NCBI RefSeq assembly: GCF_000732625.1
Contig: NZ_JPJI01000003.1
Coordinates: 1 to 64,000 of the forward strand
DNA length: 64,000 bases
Reading direction: 5' to 3'
DNA from: Nonlabens ulvanivorans
Lineage (GTDB): Bacteria > Bacteroidota > Bacteroidia > Flavobacteriales > Flavobacteriaceae
The notes beneath the pieces are model-generated. The model was not told where the DNA came from. It saw nothing but the letters and a program-made list of their open reading frames with translations, and searched no databases. This document shows positions 1-9,800 of this stretch, one piece after another (position 1 is the stretch's first letter; every line of letters starts with the position of its first letter). The position numbers and the translations under genes are program-made.

Positions 1-1
1 T

Positions 2-799
2 CAAACCATTACTGATTTCTCATACGATGATGCTACAAACGTATTGACCATTACTCTCGAAGATGGTAACACTTCTACAGTGAACCTTGAGAACTTAAGC
101 TCTACGGTAACACAGACAGTAACTACTGGAAATACAATTGCTACTCATACAAGTGGAACGTCAACAACAACAATATTAGAAACAATTACTGCTGTTGCAC
201 AAGCTACTGGTAATGCGGATGCTGATGTGACTGCTGGTGATGCAAATACTATCGCAACTTATACCGATGAGAATGGTGATGATGTAACTGTTAATGAAAC
301 CGTTACTGCATTTTCACAAAACGATACACCAACCTCCAGTGACCCTAATGCTACTGGGGAAATATCTTATACAAATGAAAACGGTACAACCACTACAGCT
401 CAAGTTGTAAGTAGTGATGCTGACAATAATATACAAGTTGGGTCTGATGGAGGAGCATTTTTTGCTGGTCCTACCATTGCAGCAGCAGGAAATGTAGCAG
501 GAGACGGTGGAACCATATCGAGTTTCGGAACTTCAAATATTGTAAGAATTGATACAGGTGATTATCGCATCAATTTTGTAACACCTATAACTGGTGCTTA
601 TGTTGTTCAACTTACTGTGTTAGATTGTGATGGAAACTGTCCGCCTGCTGGTGGTTCTAACTATGATGACCCAGGAATATCATACTATGGCATTGATGCA
701 AATGGTTTTAATGTTAACATAGGAGACAGCGACAATGGTACAAGTCCTAAAGTCGATATTGACCTAGAATTTATGTTTACCGTAATTAAACTTCCATAA
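2..799 (+). CDS. Partial (5' end missing) large secreted surface/adhesin-like protein
   Basis: The reading frame is open to the left edge, so only the C-terminal 265 or so residues are visible; the first Met, at position 44, is internal. The visible part is rich in Thr, Asn, Asp and Gly, with beta-strand repeats of the N-V-L-T-I-T-L-E-D-G type that are common in Bacteroidota surface proteins. The last ~90 residues look like a compact beta-sandwich ending in F-T-V-I-K-L-P. I see no T9SS sorting domain at the C-terminus. The next gene starts 9 bp later on the same strand and is also exported, so the two are probably co-transcribed. A role in adhesion or an external fibre is inference; the exact family is not recognised. 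Confidence 0.75.
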   Translation, partial: QTITDFSYDDATNVLTITLEDGNTSTVNLENLSSTVTQTVTTGNTIATHTSGTSTTTILETITAVAQATGNADADVTAGDANTIATYTDENGDDVTVNETVTAFSQNDTPTSSDPNATGEISYTNENGTTTTAQVVSSDADNNIQVGSDGGAFFAGPTIAAAGNVAGDGGTISSFGTSNIVRIDTGDYRINFVTPITGAYVVQLTVLDCDGNCPPAGGSNYDDPGISYYGIDANGFNVNIGDSDNGTSPKVDIDLEFMFTVIKLP

Positions 800-808
800 A
801 ATTAAGTT

Positions 809-1462
809 ATGAAAAAAGTAATTGTCTTAGTTATCATTGTTTTAAGTTCCGCTTTCGCGAAAGCACAAATTAGTCCCAATTCACTGTTAGGATTACCTAG
901 ATATTCCACTGTTGAAATCAATTCAATTACAGGTGTTGAATTGGGAACATTAGTTTATGATAGTGATTTAAACAGAGTATTAGAATATACCAATAACGGT
1001 TGGGAAGAAATATTGGTAAGCGGTAGTGTGGAGAGCGTTGGTGTTGTTGAAATTAATGCTGCTGGAGATTATACCATATCAGGATTGAACTTTACACCTA
1101 CTAGCGTTACCTTTCATGCCTATGCAAATGTCGAAACCACAAATCTAAATTCTGATAATGGCACCAGAGATAATGAAACAGGTATTGGAAATTCTTTCGG
1201 TTCGATGACCGGATTTGCAAGGGACGACAATGGGACGATAGTACAACAAGTTATCTATGTAGGTGGTAGTGGAAACTCGATAAATGATATTTCTAGGTTT
1301 GCATCAAGTATCCATTGTATAGGAGTACGATACGGAAATCAAAATGGAATTTCTTTAGGGCTGCTTACAGCAAGAGTGACTAGCTTTACTCCTACTGGAT
1401 TTGTTATTAATGTTGATAATTATATCGACGGTTTAGTTGTAATATATGAAGCTCATAGATAA
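809..1462 (+). CDS. Secreted protein of unknown function, palindrome within signal peptide
   Basis: The product has 217 residues. A signal peptide covers about residues 1-20: K-K start, hydrophobic core, cleavage after A-K-A before Q. The stretch G-T-L-V-Y-D-S-D-L just after it resembles the N-terminal part of flavobacterial tail-fibre-like surface proteins. The remainder is predicted beta-rich with no catalytic motif I recognise. The AFAKA codons of the signal peptide are the perfect palindrome GCTTTCGCGAAAGC (851-864), which recurs across the window. The gene lies 9 bp after the previous one and overlaps the next by 17 bp, so it is the middle gene of a three-gene exported cluster. Function unknown; export is well supported. 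Confidence 0.8.
   Translation: MKKVIVLVIIVLSSAFAKAQISPNSLLGLPRYSTVEINSITGVELGTLVYDSDLNRVLEYTNNGWEEILVSGSVESVGVVEINAAGDYTISGLNFTPTSVTFHAYANVETTNLNSDNGTRDNETGIGNSFGSMTGFARDDNGTIVQQVIYVGGSGNSINDISRFASSIHCIGVRYGNQNGISLGLLTARVTSFTPTGFVINVDNYIDGLVVIYEAHR
851..864. repeat. Dispersed palindrome copy within a signal-peptide coding region
   Basis: GCTTTCGCGAAAGC in the codons A-F-A-K-A of the secreted protein at 809-1462. It is the first of 11 perfect copies. Confidence 0.95.
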
Positions 1463-2615
1463 AAAATATATCGATAATACTATCTTATTGATTGTGTTAC
1501 TTTTAAACGGATCAATAATATTAGCACAAACAGCACTTACAAATTATGGAAATTTAAAAGTCCATAATAATGGTCAGATCGGTTTTCATATTGATGTCAT
1601 TAATGATGGTGATTCAGTAGAAAATGAAGGCTTTGCTGGTTTTTATAATCAAAATAATCCTCTCAGCTTTAGTGGGTTGAATCAAATGAACTTTGAAAAC
1701 TTTGAAGTTGATGTTGAAGATGATCTCAATCTATTTACTTCTATAGGTGTCAACGAAGAAGTATTTTTTACAAATGGAAGGATTAATACACCTAGAATCA
1801 ATCCTGATGTTAAATTCAAATTTCTTAATGATAATATTTATAGTGGTGAAGGTAATAATGAGCATGTAGATGGATATGCTCAATTTAACGGTGATTTTGA
1901 ATTCAGCTTCCCTATCGGCGATGATTTTGAAATAAAACCGCTTATCATTGACAATTACAATAATTCTATTACCTATGCTGCTGCTTATTTTAAAGAAGAT
2001 CCTAATGTACCTACGACATTTACAAACTCTTTTGACACCAGTAGCTTTCAACCTAGTTTAGATGTAATATCTACAGTAGAGTTTTGGTACTTTGATGGTT
2101 TTAAAGACCTAGATCTGACACTTACATGGACTAGTTCTAGTAACATTTCCCTAACGGCAAACAATCTAACTGATTTAAGAATTGCGGGATGGGATGATAT
2201 TCAAAAAATTTGGGTAAACCTAGGTAATACTAGCACTACGGGAGATTTAAACAATGGAACTATTACCTCAAGAATACCTAACACCAATGATTATAAAATA
2301 TATACTATAGCGTCTATCCTTAAAGCAGGAAATGAAATCGTAGTGTATAACGGTATGACACCAGATGGTGATGGTTTAAATGATACTTTAATTATACGAG
2401 GTATTGAAGCCCTACCTGGAAATCAACTTTATATATATAATCGATGGGGACGATTAGTATACCAAAAAGATAACTATGACAATTCTTTTAGTGGTATTGC
2501 AAATGAAAATGCAACCATTAAAAGTGATAAAGAATTGGCCGCTGGAACATATTATTATGTTCTAAAATTACCAGAACAAGAAGATTTGGCAGGATATTTT
2601 TACATTAATCGTTAA
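1446..2615 (+). CDS. Secreted protein with T9SS type B (gliding motility-associated) C-terminal sorting domain
   Basis: The product has 389 residues. A signal peptide spans about residues 1-28 and ends I-L-A-Q. The last ~85 residues form a type B sorting domain (CHU_C, gliding-motility-associated C-terminal domain): N-G-M-T-P-D-G-D-G-L-N-D-T, then I-Y-N-R-W-G-R-L-V-Y and a final G-Y-F-Y-I-N-R. This domain sends proteins through the type IX secretion system to the cell surface. The middle is beta-rich without an enzyme motif. It overlaps the upstream gene by 17 bp in another frame, which suggests translational coupling. A structural or adhesive role at the surface is inferred. Confidence 0.85.
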   Translation: MKLIDKKYIDNTILLIVLLLNGSIILAQTALTNYGNLKVHNNGQIGFHIDVINDGDSVENEGFAGFYNQNNPLSFSGLNQMNFENFEVDVEDDLNLFTSIGVNEEVFFTNGRINTPRINPDVKFKFLNDNIYSGEGNNEHVDGYAQFNGDFEFSFPIGDDFEIKPLIIDNYNNSITYAAAYFKEDPNVPTTFTNSFDTSSFQPSLDVISTVEFWYFDGFKDLDLTLTWTSSSNISLTANNLTDLRIAGWDDIQKIWVNLGNTSTTGDLNNGTITSRIPNTNDYKIYTIASILKAGNEIVVYNGMTPDGDGLNDTLIIRGIEALPGNQLYIYNRWGRLVYQKDNYDNSFSGIANENATIKSDKELAAGTYYYVLKLPEQEDLAGYFYINR

Positions 2616-2681
2616 TTTAATTTTAAAAATTGTCATTTTAATAACCGCCCTATTCCTTATATTTAGCCAGATTAAATATAA

Positions 2682-4472
2682 ATGGACAACATGCAGGTAA
2701 AAAGATTATTTGACTTTCCCCTATATCAGCTTAAAAATTTTCCTAGAGAAGATTCGCTGGTAACAAAATATAACGGTGAATGGAAAAAAACATCCACCCA
2801 ATCTTTTATAGATCAAGCAAACGAGATATCGAGAGGTTTAATTGAACTAGGTGTACAACCTAATGATAAAGTTGCTATTATCTCTTCTGTTAATAGAAGT
2901 GAATGGAATATTGTAGATATAGGCATCATGCAAACCGGCGCACAAGATGTACCAGTTTACCCTACAATTTCTGAAGAAGATTATCAATATGTACTTAATC
3001 ACAGTGAATCTAAGTATGTATTTGTTTCTGACGATGAAGTAAGAAACAAAGTATTAAGTATTAAAGATCAAGTACCTTCTCTTATTGAAGTTTATAGTTT
3101 TGATAGTATTTCAGGTTGCAAAAACTGGGAAGAAGTAAAACAATTGGGTGCTTCTCAAGATCATCAAGCAGAGCTAGAGAAAAGAATGACAGTAATCACA
3201 GAAGATGATTTAGCCACTCTAATATACACCTCTGGTACAACAGGAAGACCTAAAGGTGTTATGTTATCTCATAAAAATATATCTAGCAACGCGATTACTA
3301 GTGCTTCTAGATTACCTATCGATTTAGGTAGATCAAAGGCGTTAAGCTTTTTACCAGTATGTCATATTTATGAGCGCATGCTTCAATATATGTATACCTA
3401 TACTGGTACAGGAATTTACTTTGCAGAGTCGATTGAAACGATTTCTGATAATTTAAAAGAAATACAACCAGAAGTAATGAGTGCTGTGCCTCGATTACTT
3501 GAAAAAGTGTACGATAAAATAATTGCAAAAGGTACCGATCTAACTGGTATTAAAAAGAAACTATTCTTCTGGGCTGTAGAATTGGGTCTAGAATGGGAAC
3601 CTTATGGTGCAAACGGTTGGTGGTATGAGAAAAAATTAGGTCTAGCTAAAAAACTGATTTTTTCAAAATGGCAAGAAGCTTTAGGAGGTAATCTTAAAGC
3701 TATAGCTAGTGGTAGCGCCGCTTTACAACCACGATTGGCAAGAGTTTTTAATGCTGCAGGTGTTCCTGTAATGGAAGGTTATGGTCTTACAGAAACCTCT
3801 CCGGTAATATCGGTAAATGATTTACGAAACGGTGGATTCAAAATAGGTACCGTTGGTAAAATATTACCTAATACTGATGTGCAAATTGCCGAAGATGGAG
3901 AGATTATCATCAATGGTCCACAGCGCATGATGGGATATTATAAAGATCCTGAAAAAACGGCACAGGCTATAGATGAAAACGGATACTTTCATACAGGAGA
4001 CATAGGAGAAATAGATAGCGAAGGCTTCCTTAGAATTACAGACCGTAAAAAAGAGATGTTTAAAACATCTGGTGGTAAATATATTGCTCCACAATTAATA
4101 GAAAACACTATGAAGCAAAGTCGTTTCATAGAGCAAATTATGGTTATAGGTGAAGGTGAAAAGATGCCAGCTGCCTTTATACAACCCAACTTTGAATTTC
4201 TTGCAGATTGGGCACAACGTAAAGGAATAGTCTATGACGATTGGAAAGACTTATGCTCACAAGAACGTATTATCAATAGATACCAAAAAGAAATCGATAT
4301 CTATAACGCTAAGTTTGGAAACTGGGAACGTATCAAGAAATTTGAACTGACTCCAGAAGAATGGACTATTGAAGAAGGGCACCTCACTCCTACTTTAAAA
4401 CTTAAAAGACGTATCATAAAGGCACGTTATAAAGATCTTTATGACCTTATATATGGTAATTCAAAAATCTAA
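2682..4472 (+). CDS. fadD: Long-chain fatty acid-CoA ligase (AMP-forming acyl-CoA synthetase)
   Basis: The 596-residue product has the usual length for a FadD15-type long-chain acyl-CoA synthetase. It activates fatty acids with ATP to acyl-AMP and then acyl-CoA in the cytoplasm, feeding beta-oxidation and lipid synthesis. Visible motifs are the P-loop Y-T-S-G-T-T-G-R-P-K-G (about 182-192), the A5 motif G-Y-G-L-T-E-T-S (about 364), the T-G-D-I-G ATP-binding Asp, and D-R-K-K-E-M-F-K-T-S-G-G-K (about 453-465) with the hinge and catalytic Lys region. A second Met lies two codons after the chosen start. The gene is monocistronic, with a terminator hairpin at 4491-4519 and a TATATTTA element at 2658-2665 as a possible promoter. 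Confidence 0.93.
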   Translation: MDNMQVKRLFDFPLYQLKNFPREDSLVTKYNGEWKKTSTQSFIDQANEISRGLIELGVQPNDKVAIISSVNRSEWNIVDIGIMQTGAQDVPVYPTISEEDYQYVLNHSESKYVFVSDDEVRNKVLSIKDQVPSLIEVYSFDSISGCKNWEEVKQLGASQDHQAELEKRMTVITEDDLATLIYTSGTTGRPKGVMLSHKNISSNAITSASRLPIDLGRSKALSFLPVCHIYERMLQYMYTYTGTGIYFAESIETISDNLKEIQPEVMSAVPRLLEKVYDKIIAKGTDLTGIKKKLFFWAVELGLEWEPYGANGWWYEKKLGLAKKLIFSKWQEALGGNLKAIASGSAALQPRLARVFNAAGVPVMEGYGLTETSPVISVNDLRNGGFKIGTVGKILPNTDVQIAEDGEIIINGPQRMMGYYKDPEKTAQAIDENGYFHTGDIGEIDSEGFLRITDRKKEMFKTSGGKYIAPQLIENTMKQSRFIEQIMVIGEGEKMPAAFIQPNFEFLADWAQRKGIVYDDWKDLCSQERIINRYQKEIDIYNAKFGNWERIKKFELTPEEWTIEEGHLTPTLKLKRRIIKARYKDLYDLIYGNSKI

Positions 4473-4490
4473 TTACTTAACATAAACTAT

Positions 4491-4519
4491 AGAGCTGCGC
4501 CACGTGCGCGGCTCTTTTA
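4491..4519 (+). terminator. Rho-independent terminator of the acyl-CoA synthetase gene
   Basis: Stem AGAGCTGCGC pairs with GCGCGGCTCT (one T-G wobble) around a CACGT loop and is followed by TTTTATTTT. It lies 19 bp after the stop codon. Confidence 0.88.
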
Positions 4520-4546
4520 TTTTCAATTCACAAACATTATATCCAT

Positions 4547-5908
4547 TTGTACGCAATAGTAGATGTAGAAACTACAGGAGGAAAATTTAATGAAGAAGGC
4601 ATTACAGAAATTGCCATCTATAAATTTGACGGACATGAAATTGTAGATCAATTTGCTAGTCTTGTAAATCCAGAAAAAGAAATTCAACCTTTTGTTGTTA
4701 AACTAACAGGTATTAATAACAAAATGTTAGTACGTGCTCCTAAATTTTATGAAGTTGCAAAACGTGTGATTGAAATAATGGATGGAGCCGTGTTAGTCGC
4801 ACACAATGCAAACTTTGACTACCGTATGCTACGCATAGAGTTTGAACGACTAGGTTATGAATTTCAAACACAAACGTTATGTACGGTAGAACTAGCACAA
4901 AAATTAATGCCCGAGGAAGACAGCTATAGTCTCGGTAAATTAACGCGCTCTCTAGGCATACCTATAATAGACAGACATAGAGCTACTGGTGACGCACTTG
5001 CTACAGTTAAGTTATTTAAAATGTTAATGGCAAAGGATACTGATAAAACAATTATCTCTACAAGCCTTAAGTCAGAAACTCGTAGAAAAGTAGAGCCTAA
5101 CCTTAAAAAATTAATAGAGAAATCTGAATCAACAACAGGTGTCTATTACTTTTATAATCAGGATAATGAATTAATATATTTAGGCAAAAGTAAAAATATT
5201 AAGAAAAGAATCACGCAACTTTTTACCAGCTCGCAACCAAAACAGAAAAAGATCAAGAAACTTGTTACCGATATCTCATTTGAAAAAACTGGTAACGAAC
5301 TTATCGCATTACTTAAAGAGAATGTTGAAGTTAAAAAGAACAAGCCTAAGTTTAATAAACCATTAAAAAGAAAAAACTTTTCTCACGGCCTATATTCCTT
5401 TATCGATGATCATGGCTACATAAATCTGGCGGTAAAAAATATAGGAAAAGATATGAGCTACATTACCAGCTTCAGCTCTTTGAAATCTGGTAAGAACTTT
5501 CTAGAAAAAATGGTTTCTGAACATCAACTATGCAAGAAACTGGTGGGACTTGAAAAAACTGATTCAAGTTGTGAAAATTATCCTATTGAAAAATGTTTAG
5601 GTGCTTGTATAAGAAAAGAAGATAAAGAATCTTATAACAACAGAGTTCAAGAAATTATTGATCAAAACAGTTTTGTAAATAAGAATATTATTATCGTTGA
5701 CAATGGTCGCGAGGCTACAGAGCGCAGTGCAATTATGATAGAAGATGGAATCGTTTTAGGCTATGGCTTTGTTGACTTACAATTTCAAGTAACACATCCA
5801 CAAGTTCTTAAAAAAGTTATTACTCCACTTTCAAATAATCTCGATTCGAGGCATATAGTACAAAGTTATTTAAGACATAAGAAAGTTAAAAGAATTATAG
5901 AGTATTAA
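4547..5908 (+). CDS. DnaQ-family 3'-5' exonuclease fused to a GIY-YIG (Cho/UvrC-type) nuclease domain
   Basis: The product has 453 residues. Residues 1-165 are a DEDDh exonuclease: D6-V-E8-T-T-G, H-N-A-N-F-D-Y near 86-92 and H-R-A-T-G-D near 143-148 supply the acidic metal ligands and the His. Residues ~198-275 are a GIY-YIG domain (G-V-Y-Y-F, then L-I-Y-L-G-K-S-K-N-I-K-K-R). A Cys-containing block near 342-356, Y-P-I-E-K-C-L-G-A-C, matches the segment after the nuclease domain in UvrC and Cho. DnaQ-GIY-YIG fusions are known and are thought to act in DNA repair. The start is a TTG at 4547; the motif I-V-D-V-E-T-T-G must lie at the very N-terminus, so no later ATG works. The exact substrate is unknown. 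Confidence 0.88.
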   Translation: MYAIVDVETTGGKFNEEGITEIAIYKFDGHEIVDQFASLVNPEKEIQPFVVKLTGINNKMLVRAPKFYEVAKRVIEIMDGAVLVAHNANFDYRMLRIEFERLGYEFQTQTLCTVELAQKLMPEEDSYSLGKLTRSLGIPIIDRHRATGDALATVKLFKMLMAKDTDKTIISTSLKSETRRKVEPNLKKLIEKSESTTGVYYFYNQDNELIYLGKSKNIKKRITQLFTSSQPKQKKIKKLVTDISFEKTGNELIALLKENVEVKKNKPKFNKPLKRKNFSHGLYSFIDDHGYINLAVKNIGKDMSYITSFSSLKSGKNFLEKMVSEHQLCKKLVGLEKTDSSCENYPIEKCLGACIRKEDKESYNNRVQEIIDQNSFVNKNIIIVDNGREATERSAIMIEDGIVLGYGFVDLQFQVTHPQVLKKVITPLSNNLDSRHIVQSYLRHKKVKRIIEY

Positions 5909-5913
5909 TATTA

Positions 5914-5929
5914 CGCTTTCGCGAAAGCG
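5914..5929. repeat. Dispersed palindrome copy, CGCTTTCGCGAAAGCG
   Basis: Perfect 16-bp palindrome in the gap between the nuclease fusion gene and the methyltransferase gene. It begins 6 bp after a stop codon. It is one of 11 perfect 14-mer cores in the window. There is no T-run after it, so it is not a terminator. Confidence 0.95.
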
Positions 5930-5947
5930 TATTTGAAAAATATCATC

Positions 5948-6664
5948 ATGGATCATAAAGGAAAATTATACCTTATTCCTGTAACATTAGGAGATATCAA
6001 TCCTTTTGAAGTACTACCTCTTTCTATTAAAAAAGTGGTAGAAAACATCAACCATTACGTGGTAGAAAATGAAAAAACAGCACGTCGATTTATAAAAAGT
6101 GTTGTACCATCAAAACCACAGCCAGAACTCGTTCTATTTTCTATAAATAAATATACGGACCCATCAGAAATCCCGAGTTTTTTAGAACCATGTTTACAAG
6201 GCCATGATATGGGCGTGATGAGTGAAGCTGGCGTACCAGGAGTCGCAGATCCTGGAGCTGATGTTATAAAAATAGCACACCAAAAAGGGATTCAGGTCGT
6301 ACCACTAGTAGGTCCTAGTTCCATATTAATGGCAGTGATGGCTAGTGGACTAAATGGCCAGAATTTTGCATTTTGCGGTTACTTACCCATAGATAATATG
6401 GAGCGACGTAAAAGAATAAAAGAACTAGAAAGTCGTTCTTTTAATGAACAACAATCACAATTGTTTATAGAAACGCCATACCGAAATAATAAAATGATGG
6501 AAGAATTACTATTACAGCTTCATCCTAGTACTGAAGTTTGTATCGCTTGTGATATTACTTTACCTACAGAATTCATTAAAACGATGTCTGTGAATTTATG
6601 GAAAAAACAGGTGCCTGATTTGCACAAAAGGCCTACTATCTTTATGATTCATAAAAAGAACTAA
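5948..6664 (+). CDS. Tetrapyrrole-methylase-fold SAM-dependent methyltransferase (RsmI-like)
   Basis: The product has 239 residues from the ATG at 5948; a TTG at 5933 is also possible but directly abuts the palindrome. The fold is that of the SAM-dependent tetrapyrrole methylase family: G-K-L-Y-L-I-P-V-T-L-G-D at the N-terminus, M-S-E-A-G-V-P-G-V-A-D-P-G near 90-105, and V-G-P-S-S-I-L-M-A-V after it. RsmI, which 2'-O-methylates 16S rRNA C1402, is the best known relative, but Bacteroidota carry this shorter paralogue beside a true RsmI, so the substrate is unsure. It is on the same strand as the nuclease fusion, about 40 bp downstream, and may be co-transcribed. Confidence 0.85.
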   Translation: MDHKGKLYLIPVTLGDINPFEVLPLSIKKVVENINHYVVENEKTARRFIKSVVPSKPQPELVLFSINKYTDPSEIPSFLEPCLQGHDMGVMSEAGVPGVADPGADVIKIAHQKGIQVVPLVGPSSILMAVMASGLNGQNFAFCGYLPIDNMERRKRIKELESRSFNEQQSQLFIETPYRNNKMMEELLLQLHPSTEVCIACDITLPTEFIKTMSVNLWKKQVPDLHKRPTIFMIHKKN

Positions 6665-6856
6665 AAAAATAAGATCGATGACGCAACCTTTTAACAATTA
6701 ATACATCTATCTATCAAATAAAATACTAACTAACTGATTAAAAACGGGAAAATTAAAAATGTTAATAAGGTAGTGACAATACCTTTAAACGATGAATTTA
6801 TAGGTTCATAGAACTCATAAAATTAACTTAATTTCCCAACCTCAAAACTTACTCTT

Positions 6857-9800
6857 ATGAAAAAGATTTTACTCGCTTTTTTATTTATTCTACCGCTTTT
6901 ATCAAATGCCCAAGGTGAAGCCTCTTGGTGGTTTTTTGGTCATAATGGTGGTGTAGATTTTAATTCTGGTGTGCCGCTAGGTAACGGATCAGGTGCTTTA
7001 TTCACATTTGAAGGTTGTTCAACAATATCTGATGAGTGTGGTAATCTTTTGATGTACTCTGATGGTTCTACAGTTTGGAATAGAAATCACGTTTCTATGC
7101 CTAATGGTACTGGACTATCTGGAAATTCCAGTAGTGCACAGTCTGCTATTATCATTCCTGATTTACAAGTTAGCAATGTTTATTTTGTAGTTACAATTAG
7201 TGCCGGTGCAGGTTTACAATATAGTATCGTAAATATGAATTTAGATGCTGGTCTTGGAGATGTTGTCCCAGGTCGTAAAAACATCCAGATTCAACAAAAT
7301 ACACAAGAAAAAGTAACTGCGTCACTTAATGCCAATGGCGATCGATACTGGATTGTAACATTTGATGATCCGACTTACACTGCTTATCAAGCTGGTGGTG
7401 GTCTAATTGATACCAATCCAGCTCGTGTAGTAAGTTCTACTATTCCTGTAACAAGTGCTTTAACAGATGCCCGAGGTTATATTAGATTATCACCTGATGG
7501 ATCTAAAATCGCAAATACTTCTATAGGTAGTGCTGGTAGTGCTTTCTTATGTGATTTTGACAATTCTACTGGTGTAGTTAGTAACCCAGTAACTTTATCT
7601 AATGGCTCGAGTGCTTCAAATAGATTTTATGGTGCTGAATTTTCTCCTAATTCACAACTATTATATTTAAATGCAAATAGTCAAGATTCAGGTAATGGTT
7701 GTGGAACTTCTAATGTTAGAGAGGTCATCCAATTTAATATAAATGGTCCAGCAGGATGGCAATCTTCTCCAGTTGCTTTAGGTAACGTAACAGGTACAGC
7801 ATCTGGTCGTGGTGCTTTGCAATTAGGAATAGATGGTAAAATTTATCAAGCAAGAACTTGTTTACCTTGGTTAGGAGTTATAAGAGATCCTAACTCTTTA
7901 GGTACTGGTGCTAATTATGTGGATGATGGTGTTGCCCTTGCAGCAGGAACAACATCTAGAGAAGGTTTACCTCCATTTATTACTTCCTTCTTTGAACCAT
8001 CTTTCTTAGCTACTGATGCTAACATGGGATCTGGTGGTGGAAACAATAATCCAGAAACAGATTTCTGTGATGGGACTCCTATTCAGTTTGACTCTAGTGG
8101 TAGTGGTCTTTGTGCTACAGCGACGGTAAATTGGGATTTTGGTGATGGTACTACAGATAATACCTTTAATCCTGTTCACACATTCCCAGCTCCTGGTGAT
8201 TATACGGTAACACTTACTGTAACTAGTGGCTTCTATTCTAATACAGCTGTTGATGTTATCAGTATTTATGAGATCCCAGTGGCTAATCCAGTAAATAATG
8301 TTTTCTTATGTGATTCTGACATGGACGGTACTGAAGATAGAGATTTATCTACATCAGAAACTGCACAAGTGATAGGTGCTCAAACTAATCCTAACTTTGC
8401 TGTTACCTATTATCTCACTCAAAACAACGCAGATAACAATACAGGTGCCATTGCTCTACCTTACACATTCAACGTAGGTACAACAACAATTTATGCTAGA
8501 ATTACAAATGATCTTAATGCAGCTTCTAGAGAGTGTTATGAAACGACTTCTTTTGACGTTATTGTAGCAAATGGATCTGGTGCAACTGCACCGGCAGATT
8601 TAGTAGTCTGTGATGATGATAATGATGGCTTCTTTACTTTTGATTTAACATCTGTAGAAACTGAAGTATTGAACGGTCTGCCAGCAGCGCAATTCACCAT
8701 TACTTACCATACTACTTTAACAGATGCCCAGAATGGTACGGCTGACATCCCTAATCCTGCTAGTTATGTGAATACGATAGCAAATGGACCAGAAACAATC
8801 TTTGTAAGATTAGAAGACATGAATCCAGGTGGATGTAATTCTACTACCGATTTTGATATTTCAGTATTTGATACTCCTACAGCAAACGTTGTTCCTGATT
8901 CATCTCTTTGTGATACTGGAAATGATAACACTGAAGATGTTACTTTAACCTCTTTTGATGCTGACGTTTTATTAGCACAAACTAATACAAACTATGTAAT
9001 CACTTACCATTTAACACAAGCAGATGCTGATGCAGATACTGGAGCTCTTACTTCTCCACATAGTATGGTAGGAACAACTACATTTTATGTACGTATAGAT
9101 AACTCAAGTAATGAGCCTTGTTATGATACTTCATCATTCACGATTACCTTGGACGCACAACCAGTTGCCAATACGGTAACCGAATATCGTTTATGTGATG
9201 ATGTTTCCAATAATGGTTCAGAGGTATTTGATTTATCTACAAAAGATATTGAAGTATTAGGTGCTCAAAACCCAGCAGATTTTAATGTCTTATATTTTGT
9301 ATCACAAGCCGATGCTGATGCTGGTATCGCTGGTGGAGCTTCACCGGTAATGCCTAGTTATAGTAGTGCAGGACAAACCATGTATGTACGTATTGAGAAT
9401 GCAACTAATGCTTCTTGTTATGAAACAACAACATTTGATTTAGTAGTAGATGATATCCCAGTTGCCGCAGCACCGATGACTTTAGTCGTATGTGACGATA
9501 CTACCAATGACGGAATAGAAGATATCACCTTATCTCAATTTGATGCAGATGTGTTAAATGGTCAGACACAAACTACTTTTGTAATTAGCTATCACGCTTC
9601 TCAAGCAGATGCTGATAATGACGCGAGTCCACTACCAGCTGTTTATCAAGTAAGCTTAGGTACTACAACCGTTTATGCCCGTATTGACAACTCAGACAAT
9701 GAGACTTGTGCATCAGTAGTGTCCTTTGATATAATCTTGAATGAACAAGCGATTGCAAATACAGTAACTGAATATAGAATCTGTGATGACGCTTCAAATG

